Shown here: piece after piece, positions 7,674 to 15,082 of the stretch
Numbering within the stretch: position 1 is the stretch's first letter
Layout of the letters: each line of letters starts with the position of its first letter
Origin: an uncultured Mycoplasmatota bacterium
GTDB lineage: Bacteria > Bacillota_I > Bacilli_A > RF39 > UBA660
NCBI GenBank assembly: GCA_948472605.1
Contig: CAOKUH010000016.1
Coordinates: 1-18,533 of the forward strand
Length of the DNA stretch: 18,533 nucleotides
Reading direction: 5' to 3'
Notes under the pieces: model-generated
The model's database searches: none
The model's input: the letters and a program-made list of their open reading frames with translations, nothing else
What the model was told of the DNA's origin: nothing
Program-made: the position numbers and the translations under genes

Positions 7674-8627
7674 TTATTCATTTTCATAAGTCGGTTCTTC
7701 ATATTTTGCATAATAACCTCGTTCTCCACCTGTTCTTTTTTCCTCAATATGAAGTCCTTCTTTTTCTAAAATATCTAAATTACTTTTTACTAATTTTCCG
7801 AATACAGATGGAGTGATTTGTAAATTTAATTTACTTGTTATATCACTCATTGTAAATGAAAATTCTTTTTGTTTAATTGCATAATTTAGAAAAGTTAGTA
7901 TATTATAATTTAAGTCATCACTCTCGACTTCTGATAGTTCAAATAATAAATTCTCATTTCGTTTTAGAACTAAATCTAATCCCTCATAGTCTCTACTTTC
8001 ATAATTTAAAAGTATCTTATTCTTTAGGTTGGAATCTTGTTTTAAAGTGATTTTTCCATCAACTGATCCATCAATAGCAGTGCTACCTAAAGAAGTATTA
8101 TTCTTATTTAAGTGATGGATTAGAAGAATAGTGAAGTCATATTTTTTACATAATTCTCTAAATTTTGGAATTACAACTTGTCCCATATCTTGATAATCAT
8201 TTAAGTTATAACCATTGTTTAAATCAATTCCACTAAACATATCTATGATTACGAAATGACCTTTATAGTCATTAGCAAATGTTTGAAACTTAAATTGTAA
8301 ATCCATTAAATTTAGTTTTCTTTCACTTGGATTTTGTTCTATCATAACGAAATTATCATCATTAAATTGTAAGTTCATCTTATCAATTCTATCAACTAAT
8401 TGCGTAGAATTCATTTCTGTGCTAATATATAAGACAGGAGATGGACTTGTCCTAAATCCTAGAAATGTTGTTCCTGTTGCGATAGAGTTGGCAAGTTGTA
8501 ACGCCAATAATGACTTACCAACTTTCGGTCTAGCAACAAGACAATATAATCCTTTAGATTTCATTAGGTTATCAACTATGAAGTCTTTTTTTGTTGCCTC
8601 TTTTCTCATTTCACTTATTGTTTTCAT
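7674..8627 (-). CDS. RepA-like AAA ATPase (RecA-fold replication/DNA-processing helicase type)
   Basis: A 317-aa P-loop ATPase of the AAA_25/RepA type, related to the hexameric RepA helicase of RSF1010-like plasmids. Walker A is ARPKVGKS (32-39), where Ala replaces the usual first Gly. A conserved Glu is in LYISTEM (E71), Walker B is FVIID (125-129), followed by the motif LLIHHLNK and the GSTAIDGSVDG loop. The C-terminal third looks like a winged helix (about 235-310). Mobile elements use such proteins for autonomous replication after excision or for stability. The gene follows the 79-aa helix-turn-helix gene by 13 bases, so the two form an operon. Confidence 0.85.
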   Translation of the reverse strand: MKTISEMRKEATKKDFIVDNLMKSKGLYCLVARPKVGKSLLALQLANSIATGTTFLGFRTSPSPVLYISTEMNSTQLVDRIDKMNLQFNDDNFVMIEQNPSERKLNLMDLQFKFQTFANDYKGHFVIIDMFSGIDLNNGYNLNDYQDMGQVVIPKFRELCKKYDFTILLIHHLNKNNTSLGSTAIDGSVDGKITLKQDSNLKNKILLNYESRDYEGLDLVLKRNENLLFELSEVESDDLNYNILTFLNYAIKQKEFSFTMSDITSKLNLQITPSVFGKLVKSNLDILEKEGLHIEEKRTGGERGYYAKYEEPTYENE

Positions 8628-8640
8628 TTAAAACTCCTTT

Positions 8641-8880
8641 CTAGTTAATAACTTCTTTTGCCATTTTTTGAAGATAACTTATATTTATTTTGAGATAACT
8701 TACAACTTCATTCATAGGAAGTAATTTGTTAGGAAGTAAATAGCCTTTGTTTTCTAAATCAATTCTTATTTCATTTTTTAACTTGATAGCATTATTTTTT
8801 CCTAGCCCTGTAAGTTTTCTTAAATCATTTAGATCACACCATTGTTTTGATATTAAGTTTAAAGTTTCTCTTGCATTCAT
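8641..8880 (-). CDS. Small helix-turn-helix DNA-binding protein (DUF3173/excisionase-like)
   Basis: 79 aa, ATG at 8880 after AGAGGTG on the minus strand. The protein reads as a small two-part DNA-binding unit: an N-terminal helix-turn-helix (WCDLNDLRKLTGLGKNNAIKLKNEI) and a second segment, LLPMNEVVSYLKINISYLQKM, that recalls DUF3173 or excisionase proteins of Gram-positive integrative elements. It is the first gene of the minus-strand rep operon. It may start replication with the RepA-like protein, or control excision as a recombination directionality factor; the sequence does not decide between these. Confidence 0.65.
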   Translation of the reverse strand: MNARETLNLISKQWCDLNDLRKLTGLGKNNAIKLKNEIRIDLENKGYLLPNKLLPMNEVVSYLKINISYLQKMAKEVIN

Positions 8881-8984
8881 TGATTCACCTCTCTTTCCTT
8901 TAATACTGATGGTTTTAGTGTTACCAACAACTCCCTTTAAGGATGTATATATAGTAGTTAGCCATATATGTAACGAAGATTTTA

Positions 8985-9070
8985 GTTAATCTACAACTCT
9001 CGTGCCAATAGAGGTATTGTGCCTTGCATTTGTTTAACGAGTCGGCAGAATATCGGCGACGTCCAACTCT
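8985..9070. other. Structured, relatively GC-rich non-coding segment
   Basis: The 374-base gap 8881-9254 separates the divergent rep operon and the Xre gene. This part stands out by higher G+C than its surroundings. It contains CAATA-GAGG-TATTG (hairpin near 9004-9017) and a near-palindrome GTCGGC...GGCGAC near 9040-9060. It could be a replication origin, a binding site for the RepA/HTH pair or a small RNA. No open frame explains it. Confidence 0.4.
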
Positions 9071-9090
9071 ATTTAATTTTCAAAGAACTA

Positions 9091-9205
9091 TTAAGGTTGT
9101 AAAAACATTAAAATTGCAACCTTTAAGTTAATTCTAAACTATTAAAAATTATTTGTCAATAAAAAAAGTTGCAATTTTGATTAAAAAATAACTAAAAAGT
9201 TGCAA
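9091..9205. promoter_or_regulatory. Operator-like GTTGCAA repeats before the Xre gene
   Basis: TTAAGGTTGTAA (9091-9102) and TTGCAACCTTTAA (9114-9126) form an inverted repeat. GTTGCAA recurs as direct copies at 9169-9175 and 9199-9205, exactly 30 bases apart, about three helical turns. The last copy covers the -35 box of the Xre promoter. Autorepression by the Xre protein and control of the divergent rep/mob/int side are inference from this layout. Confidence 0.6.
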
Positions 9206-9228
9206 AAAGGATTAAAATGTGTTATATT
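9200..9228 (+). promoter_or_regulatory. Sigma-A-type promoter of the Xre gene
   Basis: The -35 TTGCAA (9200-9205) and -10 TATATT (9223-9228) are separated by 17 bases. The start codon at 9255 is about 27 bases after the -10, leaving a short leader that holds the AAAGGAG site. The -35 lies inside an operator-like GTTGCAA copy. Confidence 0.65.
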
Positions 9229-9254
9229 TATATTGCGAAAGGAGTTTTGTTCGT

Positions 9255-9776
9255 ATGAAAGACAATAATGAAACTGTTGGGCAAATGATAGCTCGTGCAA
9301 GAGAAGAAAAAGGATTATCTAAAAGAGAACTTGCTAGAATTGCTAAAATAAGTGATACAGAACTTGCTAGAATTGAATCAGGAGAAAGAGAAATACCAAA
9401 TCCTAAAACTTTAAGAAAGATAAGTACACATATAGGAATAAATTACAATGATTTAATGTATGCAGCAGGATTAGGTTTTCAAGTAACTTCTTTAAATCCA
9501 TTTTTAATTAACTACTATGAACATTTAAAAGGAGATCAAATTGTTGATGCAATTTTAAATACTTCATCAATGATTAAAAATTGGGAAGAATTAGTAACTA
9601 ATTTTAAAGAAAGGTTAGTAAAAGATAAGTTATCCGATTCAGAAAGAGAGGTTATCTCACAAACGATTGAAGATACCGAGTATCAGATTGAAACAGCAAA
9701 AGAAATTGTTAATGTTTTAAATAGTGCAAGAAGAAAGGAGGCAGTAGAAAATGATAAAAAGAAACAAAAGGATTAG
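9255..9776 (+). CDS. Xre/Cro-type transcriptional regulator
   Basis: 173 aa from ATG at 9255, preceded by AAAGGAG. A further upstream ATG at 9219 falls next to the -10 box and cannot be the start. An HTH_3 domain spans about residues 7-65 (VGQMIARAREEKGLSKRELARIAKISD...LARIESGEREIPNPKTLRKISTHIGINYNDLM). The C-terminal part is helical and may dimerise. It is the only regulator in element 2, has GTTGCAA repeats across its promoter, and is divergent from the rep/mob/int genes, so a master repressor role for the element is likely. Its 3' end overlaps the next gene by 26 bases. Confidence 0.88.
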   Translation: MKDNNETVGQMIARAREEKGLSKRELARIAKISDTELARIESGEREIPNPKTLRKISTHIGINYNDLMYAAGLGFQVTSLNPFLINYYEHLKGDQIVDAILNTSSMIKNWEELVTNFKERLVKDKLSDSEREVISQTIEDTEYQIETAKEIVNVLNSARRKEAVENDKKKQKD

Positions 9777-10215
9777 TATAGGTTTAATATTAGTAAATGT
9801 GATTTTACTAGCATTGGCTATTTTATGTACTACTTTAAAAAAAGATATTTTCTATGCTTTATATTGGATGTTGGTTACTTTAATGTTATTTTTTGAGGTT
9901 TTATATGTATTTATTTGGAGCAAAGTTGGAAGAAATCTTGATAAACATAAATCAAATACTATTAACAGGTCATTTAATGATGTAACAGCAGTATCTATTG
10001 TTTTAAGTGGTTTAATATATTTAGTGGTATTATTTTGTGAATTTTACAATAAAAGTATAAGAACGAGTTTATATGCTATATGGAGTATGTATCTTCTTAT
10101 GACTGTTGCAGTATTATTCAATTATTTAGCAGTATATAATGCCAATAAAGAAACAAAAGAACTTGTTGAAAAAACATTTAATAAGAAAAATGACAGGAAT
10201 GACACGAAAAAATAG
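9751..10215 (+). CDS. 154-aa membrane protein overlapping the Xre gene
   Basis: The start ATG at 9751 lies inside the Xre gene behind an AAAGGAGG site, so translation is probably coupled. Four hydrophobic segments are visible, at about 8-27, 31-54, 80-101 and 106-128, followed by a charged Lys/Asn-rich tail. No catalytic motif is recognised. Its tight linkage to the regulator suggests it could sense a cell-surface signal or oppose the repressor, but that is inference from position alone; a cargo or exclusion function is also possible. Confidence 0.75.
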   Translation: MIKRNKRISIGLILVNVILLALAILCTTLKKDIFYALYWMLVTLMLFFEVLYVFIWSKVGRNLDKHKSNTINRSFNDVTAVSIVLSGLIYLVVLFCEFYNKSIRTSLYAIWSMYLLMTVAVLFNYLAVYNANKETKELVEKTFNKKNDRNDTKK

Positions 10216-10274
10216 GAGTACCCCTCCCAAAATTTGCTGTCATACTGTCACAAGTCAATAAAAATTAAATTGAT

Positions 10275-10306
10275 AAAAGGCATATTCATAAAAAAATATG
10301 CCTTTT
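10275..10306 (+). terminator. Strong rho-independent terminator after the Xre operon
   Basis: AAAAGGCATATT (10275-10286) pairs with AATATGCCTTTTT (10295-10306), with a loop of 8 bases and a T run. It separates the regulator operon from the cargo genes, which have their own promoter. Together with a 7-bp inverted repeat ATGACAG/CTGTCAT (10190-10196/10237-10243), it fills the gap 10216-10392. Confidence 0.8.
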
Positions 10307-10330
10307 TAAAGGGAATTTTAGCGAAAAACA

Positions 10331-10362
10331 TTCTCAAAATTAAGATTTTGTGCTATTATAAT
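10331..10362 (+). promoter_or_regulatory. Probable promoter of the cargo operon
   Basis: A perfect -10 TATAAT lies at 10357-10362. A weak -35 TTCTCA at 10331-10336 is 20 bases away, and a TG pair lies just upstream of the -10. The position, between the terminator and the AAAGGGGG ribosome site, makes it the likely driver of the peptidase and the 1,111-aa gene. Confidence 0.5.
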
Positions 10363-10392
10363 ACTTATTTTTTAAAGGGGGAAATGTTGTTT

Positions 10393-11268
10393 ATGGATAA
10401 ATTAGAACATCTTTTAAAATTAACGCAAGAAGAATTAAAAGTTGAAGCTTATAATTATTTGCAACAAAAAAAGATGAAACCAACTTATGATGATGGTTTT
10501 GTATATGCTAAAGGCGATATTCCTATTTTATTAGTTGCCCACATGGATACTGTTTTTGATGAACCACCTAAAAGATTATTTTACAATAGAAAAGAAGATA
10601 TAATTTTTAATCCTAATGGTGGATTAGGTGGTGATGATCGTTGTGGTGTATATGCGATTATGAAATTATTGGAAAAATATAGACCTTATATTTTATTTAC
10701 TGAAGATGAAGAAATTGGGTGTATTGGAGCAGAAAAAACTGTTGATAAACTTCCTAAACCAAAAGTTAAATACATTATTGAATTTGATCGTAGAGGAAGC
10801 AATGACTGTGTTTTTTATGACTGTGGAAATGAAGAATTTATGGATTATATTGAATCTTTTGGTTTTGAAACTGATTATGGTTCTTGCAGTGATATTTCAA
10901 TTTTAGGTAGTGAATGGGATATCGCATCAGTAAATTTAAGTAGTGGTTACTATAATGAACATACTGAAGAAGAATATATTATTTTTCATGAATTAAAAAA
11001 TACTATTGCTCGTGCAGAAAAGATGTTAAGAGATTATAAAAAAGCAAAATATTTTGATTATCAAGAAATAAAATATACACCAAAAAGTTATACAGGTGGA
11101 TTTACATTTTTGGATGATATGACAGATGATGAATGGTTGGCATGGTTTGATCAATTTTATGGAAAATATAAAGAATCTGTTAAAAATGAAGAACAAGGAA
11201 AAAAATTAATTTTAAGAAAAGATGATAAATCTAAAGGCAATAAGGGTGATACTAATGGAGATGAATAA
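10393..11268 (+). CDS. M20/M28-like zinc metallopeptidase, cargo gene 1
   Basis: 291 aa from ATG at 10393, with GGGGG at 10377-10381; an ATG at 10384 is in frame but too close to it. All metal-site motifs of the co-catalytic zinc exopeptidases are present: AHMDTV (H50, D52), GGDDRCGV (D81/D82), TEDEEIG (E106/E107), EFDRRG (D132) and NEHTEEE (H190). This order fits the M20/M28/M42 clan and resembles PepT-type GADDKAG and DEEIG motifs. The protein is shorter than cellular M20 enzymes and lacks the usual dimerisation lid, as in phage- and plasmid-borne relatives. A charged tail (about 225-291) contains acidic and Lys-rich stretches. It overlaps the following giant gene by 14 bases. Substrate unknown. 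Confidence 0.85.
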   Translation: MDKLEHLLKLTQEELKVEAYNYLQQKKMKPTYDDGFVYAKGDIPILLVAHMDTVFDEPPKRLFYNRKEDIIFNPNGGLGGDDRCGVYAIMKLLEKYRPYILFTEDEEIGCIGAEKTVDKLPKPKVKYIIEFDRRGSNDCVFYDCGNEEFMDYIESFGFETDYGSCSDISILGSEWDIASVNLSSGYYNEHTEEEYIIFHELKNTIARAEKMLRDYKKAKYFDYQEIKYTPKSYTGGFTFLDDMTDDEWLAWFDQFYGKYKESVKNEEQGKKLILRKDDKSKGNKGDTNGDE

Positions 11269-14200
11269 AGAAGAAATGATGAAATTATTTGATTATATAT
11301 TAGAAAATAAAGATATTGTTATTGGAAAAAAAGGTTTATTTAGCCGAGATACTTTAATAATGATGAGAGCAATTATTAAAGGCAAACTTCCTAATGATTT
11401 TCAATTAAGTGAAAAACAAAAAGAAATAATACTAAATTCATTTCTTAATAGTAATAATGGTTTTGATGATGATACTCCTACTTTTATTATTGAGAATCGC
11501 AAGTGTGATTTAAAAGCAATCGAAAATGATATAAATAGTATCAATTTTATAAATGTTTCTGATGAAGATGAGGATTTAAAAAAATACATTATCGATGAAG
11601 CACTAAAACAAAATTTTGTATTAAAAAGAACGACACCATTTTGGTTAAGAACAATATATGATATTGCTTTAAACTCTATAAAAAATAATAATTCATCTGC
11701 AAATTTTATAGAATGGGATTCTTTTTCAGAAGAACAAGTACATAATTTAATAGATGTTGCAATTAAAAATAATTATACTATATCAAGTAGTAGTTGCAGT
11801 TTCCTAAAAAGAAGTAAAGACATCGTTTTAGAATCTATAAAAAAAGATAAAAATAATATAATATATGCTGATGAATCTATGTTAGGCGAAACTGAAATTT
11901 TTAAATATTTACTTTTAAATGGTTATGAATTTGGTAATAGACAACTTCGAAATAATGGTATTTTTCATTTAAAAGACATAGAGGTAATGGATTTTTATTT
12001 TAAAGGATTTGGAATATATAATACTGTTCCTGAAAGTATTAGAGAAAATTTCAAACGAATTATTAATAGTTCATTAAATGCTAGTCCAACATTAAAAGAC
12101 TTTGAATCGATTTTTGATATGATTGCAGAAGAGGAATGGAAAGAATATCGCAAAGAAAACTTTGAGATGTTTGAAAATATCTTTGGAAAAATATGTAGTG
12201 AATTACAAAATCATGATGATTTTGAAGATGCTATTGATGATTTAGATTTTAATTCAAGAATGCAAGGTACTTTGAATGATAAATATAATATGATTTATAA
12301 TGCTATGAAAGAATTTTTTGAAATTTATCATAGTGATGTTAGTAATAAACTTGAAAAATTACAACCATCAAAAAATATTATTGCAAAATTATCTGCTTTA
12401 TATGTTTCAAAGAGTAAAGAAGATTATAAAAAAGAAAAAATTGATGATTATAATGAAACTATACAACAATACTTTTCATTAAAAAAAGAACACCCTATTG
12501 TTATTAAGAAAATTATTCAACAAGAACAAAAATATAGATTTGAAAAATTATATGATAACAAAGATGCTGAAGTACATTTATTTTTAAATGAAATTTTGAA
12601 AAAATATAGTTCCCAACTTTCTGAAAAAACAATTAATCTTATGATTAAACAATTTGCTAGCTATCATTGTTCAAACTTAGATGAATTTATAAATTCACCT
12701 AGAAGTTATGGTGAATATAAAAGATATGAAAAAGTATGTAAATTAATAAATCGACTAAATAATGGTTATATACAATTTGATGGTATTGAAGTAAAAAATT
12801 ATAAAGATTTAATTGAATATGATGAAGATAATAAAGTTTACATTTATTCAGGCAAAATATTTAGTGATGAAGAAATTGCAAGATTTAATAATTATAAACA
12901 AGAAGAAAAAATATTTGATAAAATTAAGAAAGACATAATGTCAAGAGTGAGAACCATAGATATCAAAGAAGATGAAATAGATGAAGAAGAATATAATGAT
13001 CTTGCTGAAGAATTGCCTTTTGAAGATGAATATTTTAGATTTGATGCAAAAGATACTTTAAGAAATATAAATTTTTCACAATTAGAAAAGATATTGGATA
13101 CACCTAGTTTTATTAATGTAGACAGTTTTACAAATCAAGAATCCTTAAATGGTATATATAATTTATTAGTTAATAATGGTATAATTTTATTATTACTAAT
13201 TCTTAAAGAAAATTCTGATAGAACTTCAAGAACATTTAATGATAATGGAATAAATGCTGAAAATATATTTGAAATAGTTAATAATATGCCTACTATTGTT
13301 TCACTTGCTAAAGAGTTTAAAATAGATATTAGTAATTTTAATGAATTATCTTCAATCCATACTATGAGTAAATGTGCTAACGAGGCAAGTATTTCAATAC
13401 TAGGAAAAGATATAATTCAAAAATTATGTAAATATAGAGAATATACTGAAGAAGATGAAGAAAGAATTATCGAATTAGCAACTGAATTAGTTTGTGAAAT
13501 GCCTAAAAAGGATAAATCAACTGTACCATATATTAGTGGTGAAACATCAAATTATAAATATTCAATGTATGATTCGCTAGATGAAACACTTTTACTTGCA
13601 GGAATTAATACTGATGCTTGTTTTAGAGTTGATGGTAATGATCATGACTTTTTACATTATTGTGCTTTAAACAAGAATGGATTTGTTATAAAAATAACTG
13701 ATTGTTTTGGTAATTTCATTGCTAGAGCATCAGGTTTTAGAAATGGTAATGCAGTTTATATAAATCAATTGAGAACGATTTATGATGAGGGTGGAAATTA
13801 TTATCGTGGTGAATATAAAAATGAACAAAATGATATAATAGAAACATTTAAACAAGCCTGTAAGGATATTGTATCTATTTCACAAAACAACCCTAAAGAA
13901 AAAGATAAAATAGACTTTGTATTTGTAACTCAGAGTTATACATTAGATGATTATCCATCAAATGTATCTGATGATGTTGAGTCAGCCATTGGTGACAACC
14001 CTATGGATAATGAAAGTGAAGATTGGGATCAATACATTGAGAATACAAACAATTTAAGAGAGTCTGAAGAGGATGGATTTTTCTATACTGATTATGGTGA
14101 TTATCCACTTATTTGCTTTGCATCTTCAAAGGGTGAAAAAGAAATTGTACCTGAAGATATAAAACCAAAAAATGTTTCTGCCTTATATGAAAGAAAAAGA

Positions 14201-14590
14201 AATAAAATATTTGCAACTTCAACTCTTGATTTAGAAGTTTATAGAAAAATAAATAAAATAAATGCAATAAAAAGATATCATGAAGATGAAGATTATCAGG
14301 AAGTTGAAATTCCAATTGGTTCAGTTATATTTATAGGTGATAATTGGTTTATTATATTTAATAATGGAGCTATAATAAATTCTTGTTTATTAGATTTTGA
14401 TCAAAAAGCTAAAAAAGAATACGAAATTACAACAAAAGAACTAACTCAATATACTATATCTCATAGCCAACAGCAGATTAATGTTGAACAAATTGTCTTA
14501 AATATAGAAACTCAGAGTAGTCCTGAAGTGCAAGCAAGATTATTAAAAATACACTATAAAAAAAGCCCTAATAGCCTAAACAACTACTAG
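11255..14590 (+). CDS. 1,111-aa protein of unknown function, cargo gene 2
   Basis: The start at ATG 11255 overlaps the peptidase by 14 bases, with AAGGGTG upstream; an ATG at 11222 has no ribosome site. There is no signal peptide. The first ~560 residues are mostly helical and repetitive in style (Asn/Lys/Glu-rich), like an alpha-helical repeat scaffold. An Asp/Glu-rich linker lies near 570-595. A distinct C-terminal region (about 700-1000) has ordered, globular-looking sequence: MSKCANEASISILGKD (~703), STVPYISGE, and a beta-rich block, CFRVDGNDHDFLHYC, beginning near residue 789, then GFVIKITDCFGNFIARASGF. I see no P-loop, nuclease or protease motif. Acidic patches occur throughout. It probably acts with the peptidase. 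I cannot assign the family; defence, regulation or competition are possible roles. Confidence 0.85.
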   Translation: MEMNKEEMMKLFDYILENKDIVIGKKGLFSRDTLIMMRAIIKGKLPNDFQLSEKQKEIILNSFLNSNNGFDDDTPTFIIENRKCDLKAIENDINSINFINVSDEDEDLKKYIIDEALKQNFVLKRTTPFWLRTIYDIALNSIKNNNSSANFIEWDSFSEEQVHNLIDVAIKNNYTISSSSCSFLKRSKDIVLESIKKDKNNIIYADESMLGETEIFKYLLLNGYEFGNRQLRNNGIFHLKDIEVMDFYFKGFGIYNTVPESIRENFKRIINSSLNASPTLKDFESIFDMIAEEEWKEYRKENFEMFENIFGKICSELQNHDDFEDAIDDLDFNSRMQGTLNDKYNMIYNAMKEFFEIYHSDVSNKLEKLQPSKNIIAKLSALYVSKSKEDYKKEKIDDYNETIQQYFSLKKEHPIVIKKIIQQEQKYRFEKLYDNKDAEVHLFLNEILKKYSSQLSEKTINLMIKQFASYHCSNLDEFINSPRSYGEYKRYEKVCKLINRLNNGYIQFDGIEVKNYKDLIEYDEDNKVYIYSGKIFSDEEIARFNNYKQEEKIFDKIKKDIMSRVRTIDIKEDEIDEEEYNDLAEELPFEDEYFRFDAKDTLRNINFSQLEKILDTPSFINVDSFTNQESLNGIYNLLVNNGIILLLLILKENSDRTSRTFNDNGINAENIFEIVNNMPTIVSLAKEFKIDISNFNELSSIHTMSKCANEASISILGKDIIQKLCKYREYTEEDEERIIELATELVCEMPKKDKSTVPYISGETSNYKYSMYDSLDETLLLAGINTDACFRVDGNDHDFLHYCALNKNGFVIKITDCFGNFIARASGFRNGNAVYINQLRTIYDEGGNYYRGEYKNEQNDIIETFKQACKDIVSISQNNPKEKDKIDFVFVTQSYTLDDYPSNVSDDVESAIGDNPMDNESEDWDQYIENTNNLRESEEDGFFYTDYGDYPLICFASSKGEKEIVPEDIKPKNVSALYERKRNKIFATSTLDLEVYRKINKINAIKRYHEDEDYQEVEIPIGSVIFIGDNWFIIFNNGAIINSCLLDFDQKAKKEYEITTKELTQYTISHSQQQINVEQIVLNIETQSSPEVQARLLKIHYKKSPNSLNNY

Positions 14591-14595
14591 GGTTT
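14563..14595. terminator. Bidirectional terminator between convergent genes
   Basis: A 12-base arm (14563-14574, AAGCCCTAATAG) pairs with CTACTAGGGTTT (14584-14595), with one mismatch and one G-T pair. The stem is flanked by A on the left and T on the right, so it can work for both strands. The stop codon of the 1,111-aa gene is inside the right arm. Confidence 0.8.
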
Positions 14596-14603
14596 TACTT
14601 TGA

Positions 14604-14999
14604 CTATTTGTTCATTAATGAATAACAATAATCATATACATATAAACGATTATTAATTTTTTTATTTATTTGTTTATCTTTAAAATCAGTTTCATAAATA
14701 TTAAACAACATCTCAATAGTAAACTTCTTTTTTTCTATTTCAGTTAATTCTAAATACTTGGCTGAAAAAAATAATAAATGTTTATATTTAGCAAAATTAA
14801 CAATTGTTTTGCTATAACTTGGATCTAACTTATTTAATACTTCTTTTAATAGAATAATTATATCCTTAATATTAAAATTAATATCAAAATTTTCATTTTC
14901 TAATAAGTATATTGCAAGTCTAATCTTATCAATATTCTTTAAATCATCAAACATATTAACTAAATCAATTACTTTCTTTGTATTACTATCTAACAACAT
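14604..14999 (-). CDS. 131-aa protein of unknown function, cargo end of element 2
   Basis: ATG at 14999 follows AGAGGT on the minus strand and the gene ends in TAG. The protein is helical, rich in Lys, Asp, Ile and Leu, without signal peptide, membrane segment or recognisable motif. It is convergent to the 1,111-aa gene and is the last gene before the right attachment site, about 70 bases away. A partner or antidote of the neighbouring cargo pair is possible, but its own promoter and opposite strand argue for separate regulation. Confidence 0.7.
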   Translation of the reverse strand: MLLDSNTKKVIDLVNMFDDLKNIDKIRLAIYLLENENFDINFNIKDIIILLKEVLNKLDPSYSKTIVNFAKYKHLLFFSAKYLELTEIEKKKFTIEMLFNIYETDFKDKQINKKINNRLYVYDYCYSLMNK

Positions 15000-15056
15000 A
15001 TTTTACCTCTTATCTTTCTATATTTTGGTTATAAGTTCCTTACTTAATTATTGCTA

Positions 15057-15082
15057 TTGTGTCTACACAACATTCATACAAC
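15057..15082. other. Right attachment site of element 2
   Basis: The element arm ends with ATTCATACA (15072-15080), then the AC core (15081-15082), then host sequence TCTTTGTTTCATTCC. Compared with the left arm in inverted orientation, 19 of 24 positions match (15057-15080 against 3769-3792). Rejoining the arms gives ATTCATACA-AC-TGTATGAAT as attP on the plus strand, with GT on the other strand. Confidence 0.85.

Larger units (their letters stand above)
3767..15082. mobile_element. Integrative mobilizable element, about 11.3 kb (element 2)
   Basis: The boundaries come from the split ATPase gene and the two attachment sites with an identical AC core. The element carries the full set expected of an IME: serine integrase, relaxase, oriT-like hairpins, RepA-like ATPase, small helix-turn-helix protein, Xre regulator, and cargo. 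No type IV secretion genes (VirB4, coupling protein) are present, so transfer would need a helper element. Integration interrupts the ABC ATPase within codon 139, directly after the conserved signature motif. Confidence 0.9.

Noticed and set aside
8880..8935. TTG-started leader peptide overlapping the start of the 79-aa gene as ATGA
   Set aside because: The candidate start codons lie 0-3 bases from the AAAGGGAG site, too close for normal initiation.
9219..9254. Longer N-terminus for the Xre protein from ATG 9219
   Set aside because: That ATG lies just upstream of the -10 box, before the transcription start.
10234..10392. 53 extra residues upstream of the peptidase
   Set aside because: They would be encoded across the terminator hairpin and the promoter, and do not resemble the family.
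15074..15082. TGA recoded as Trp (mycoplasma code), extending the ATPase fragment
   Set aside because: The frame closes a few codons later anyway, and Trp is TGG in all genes here.
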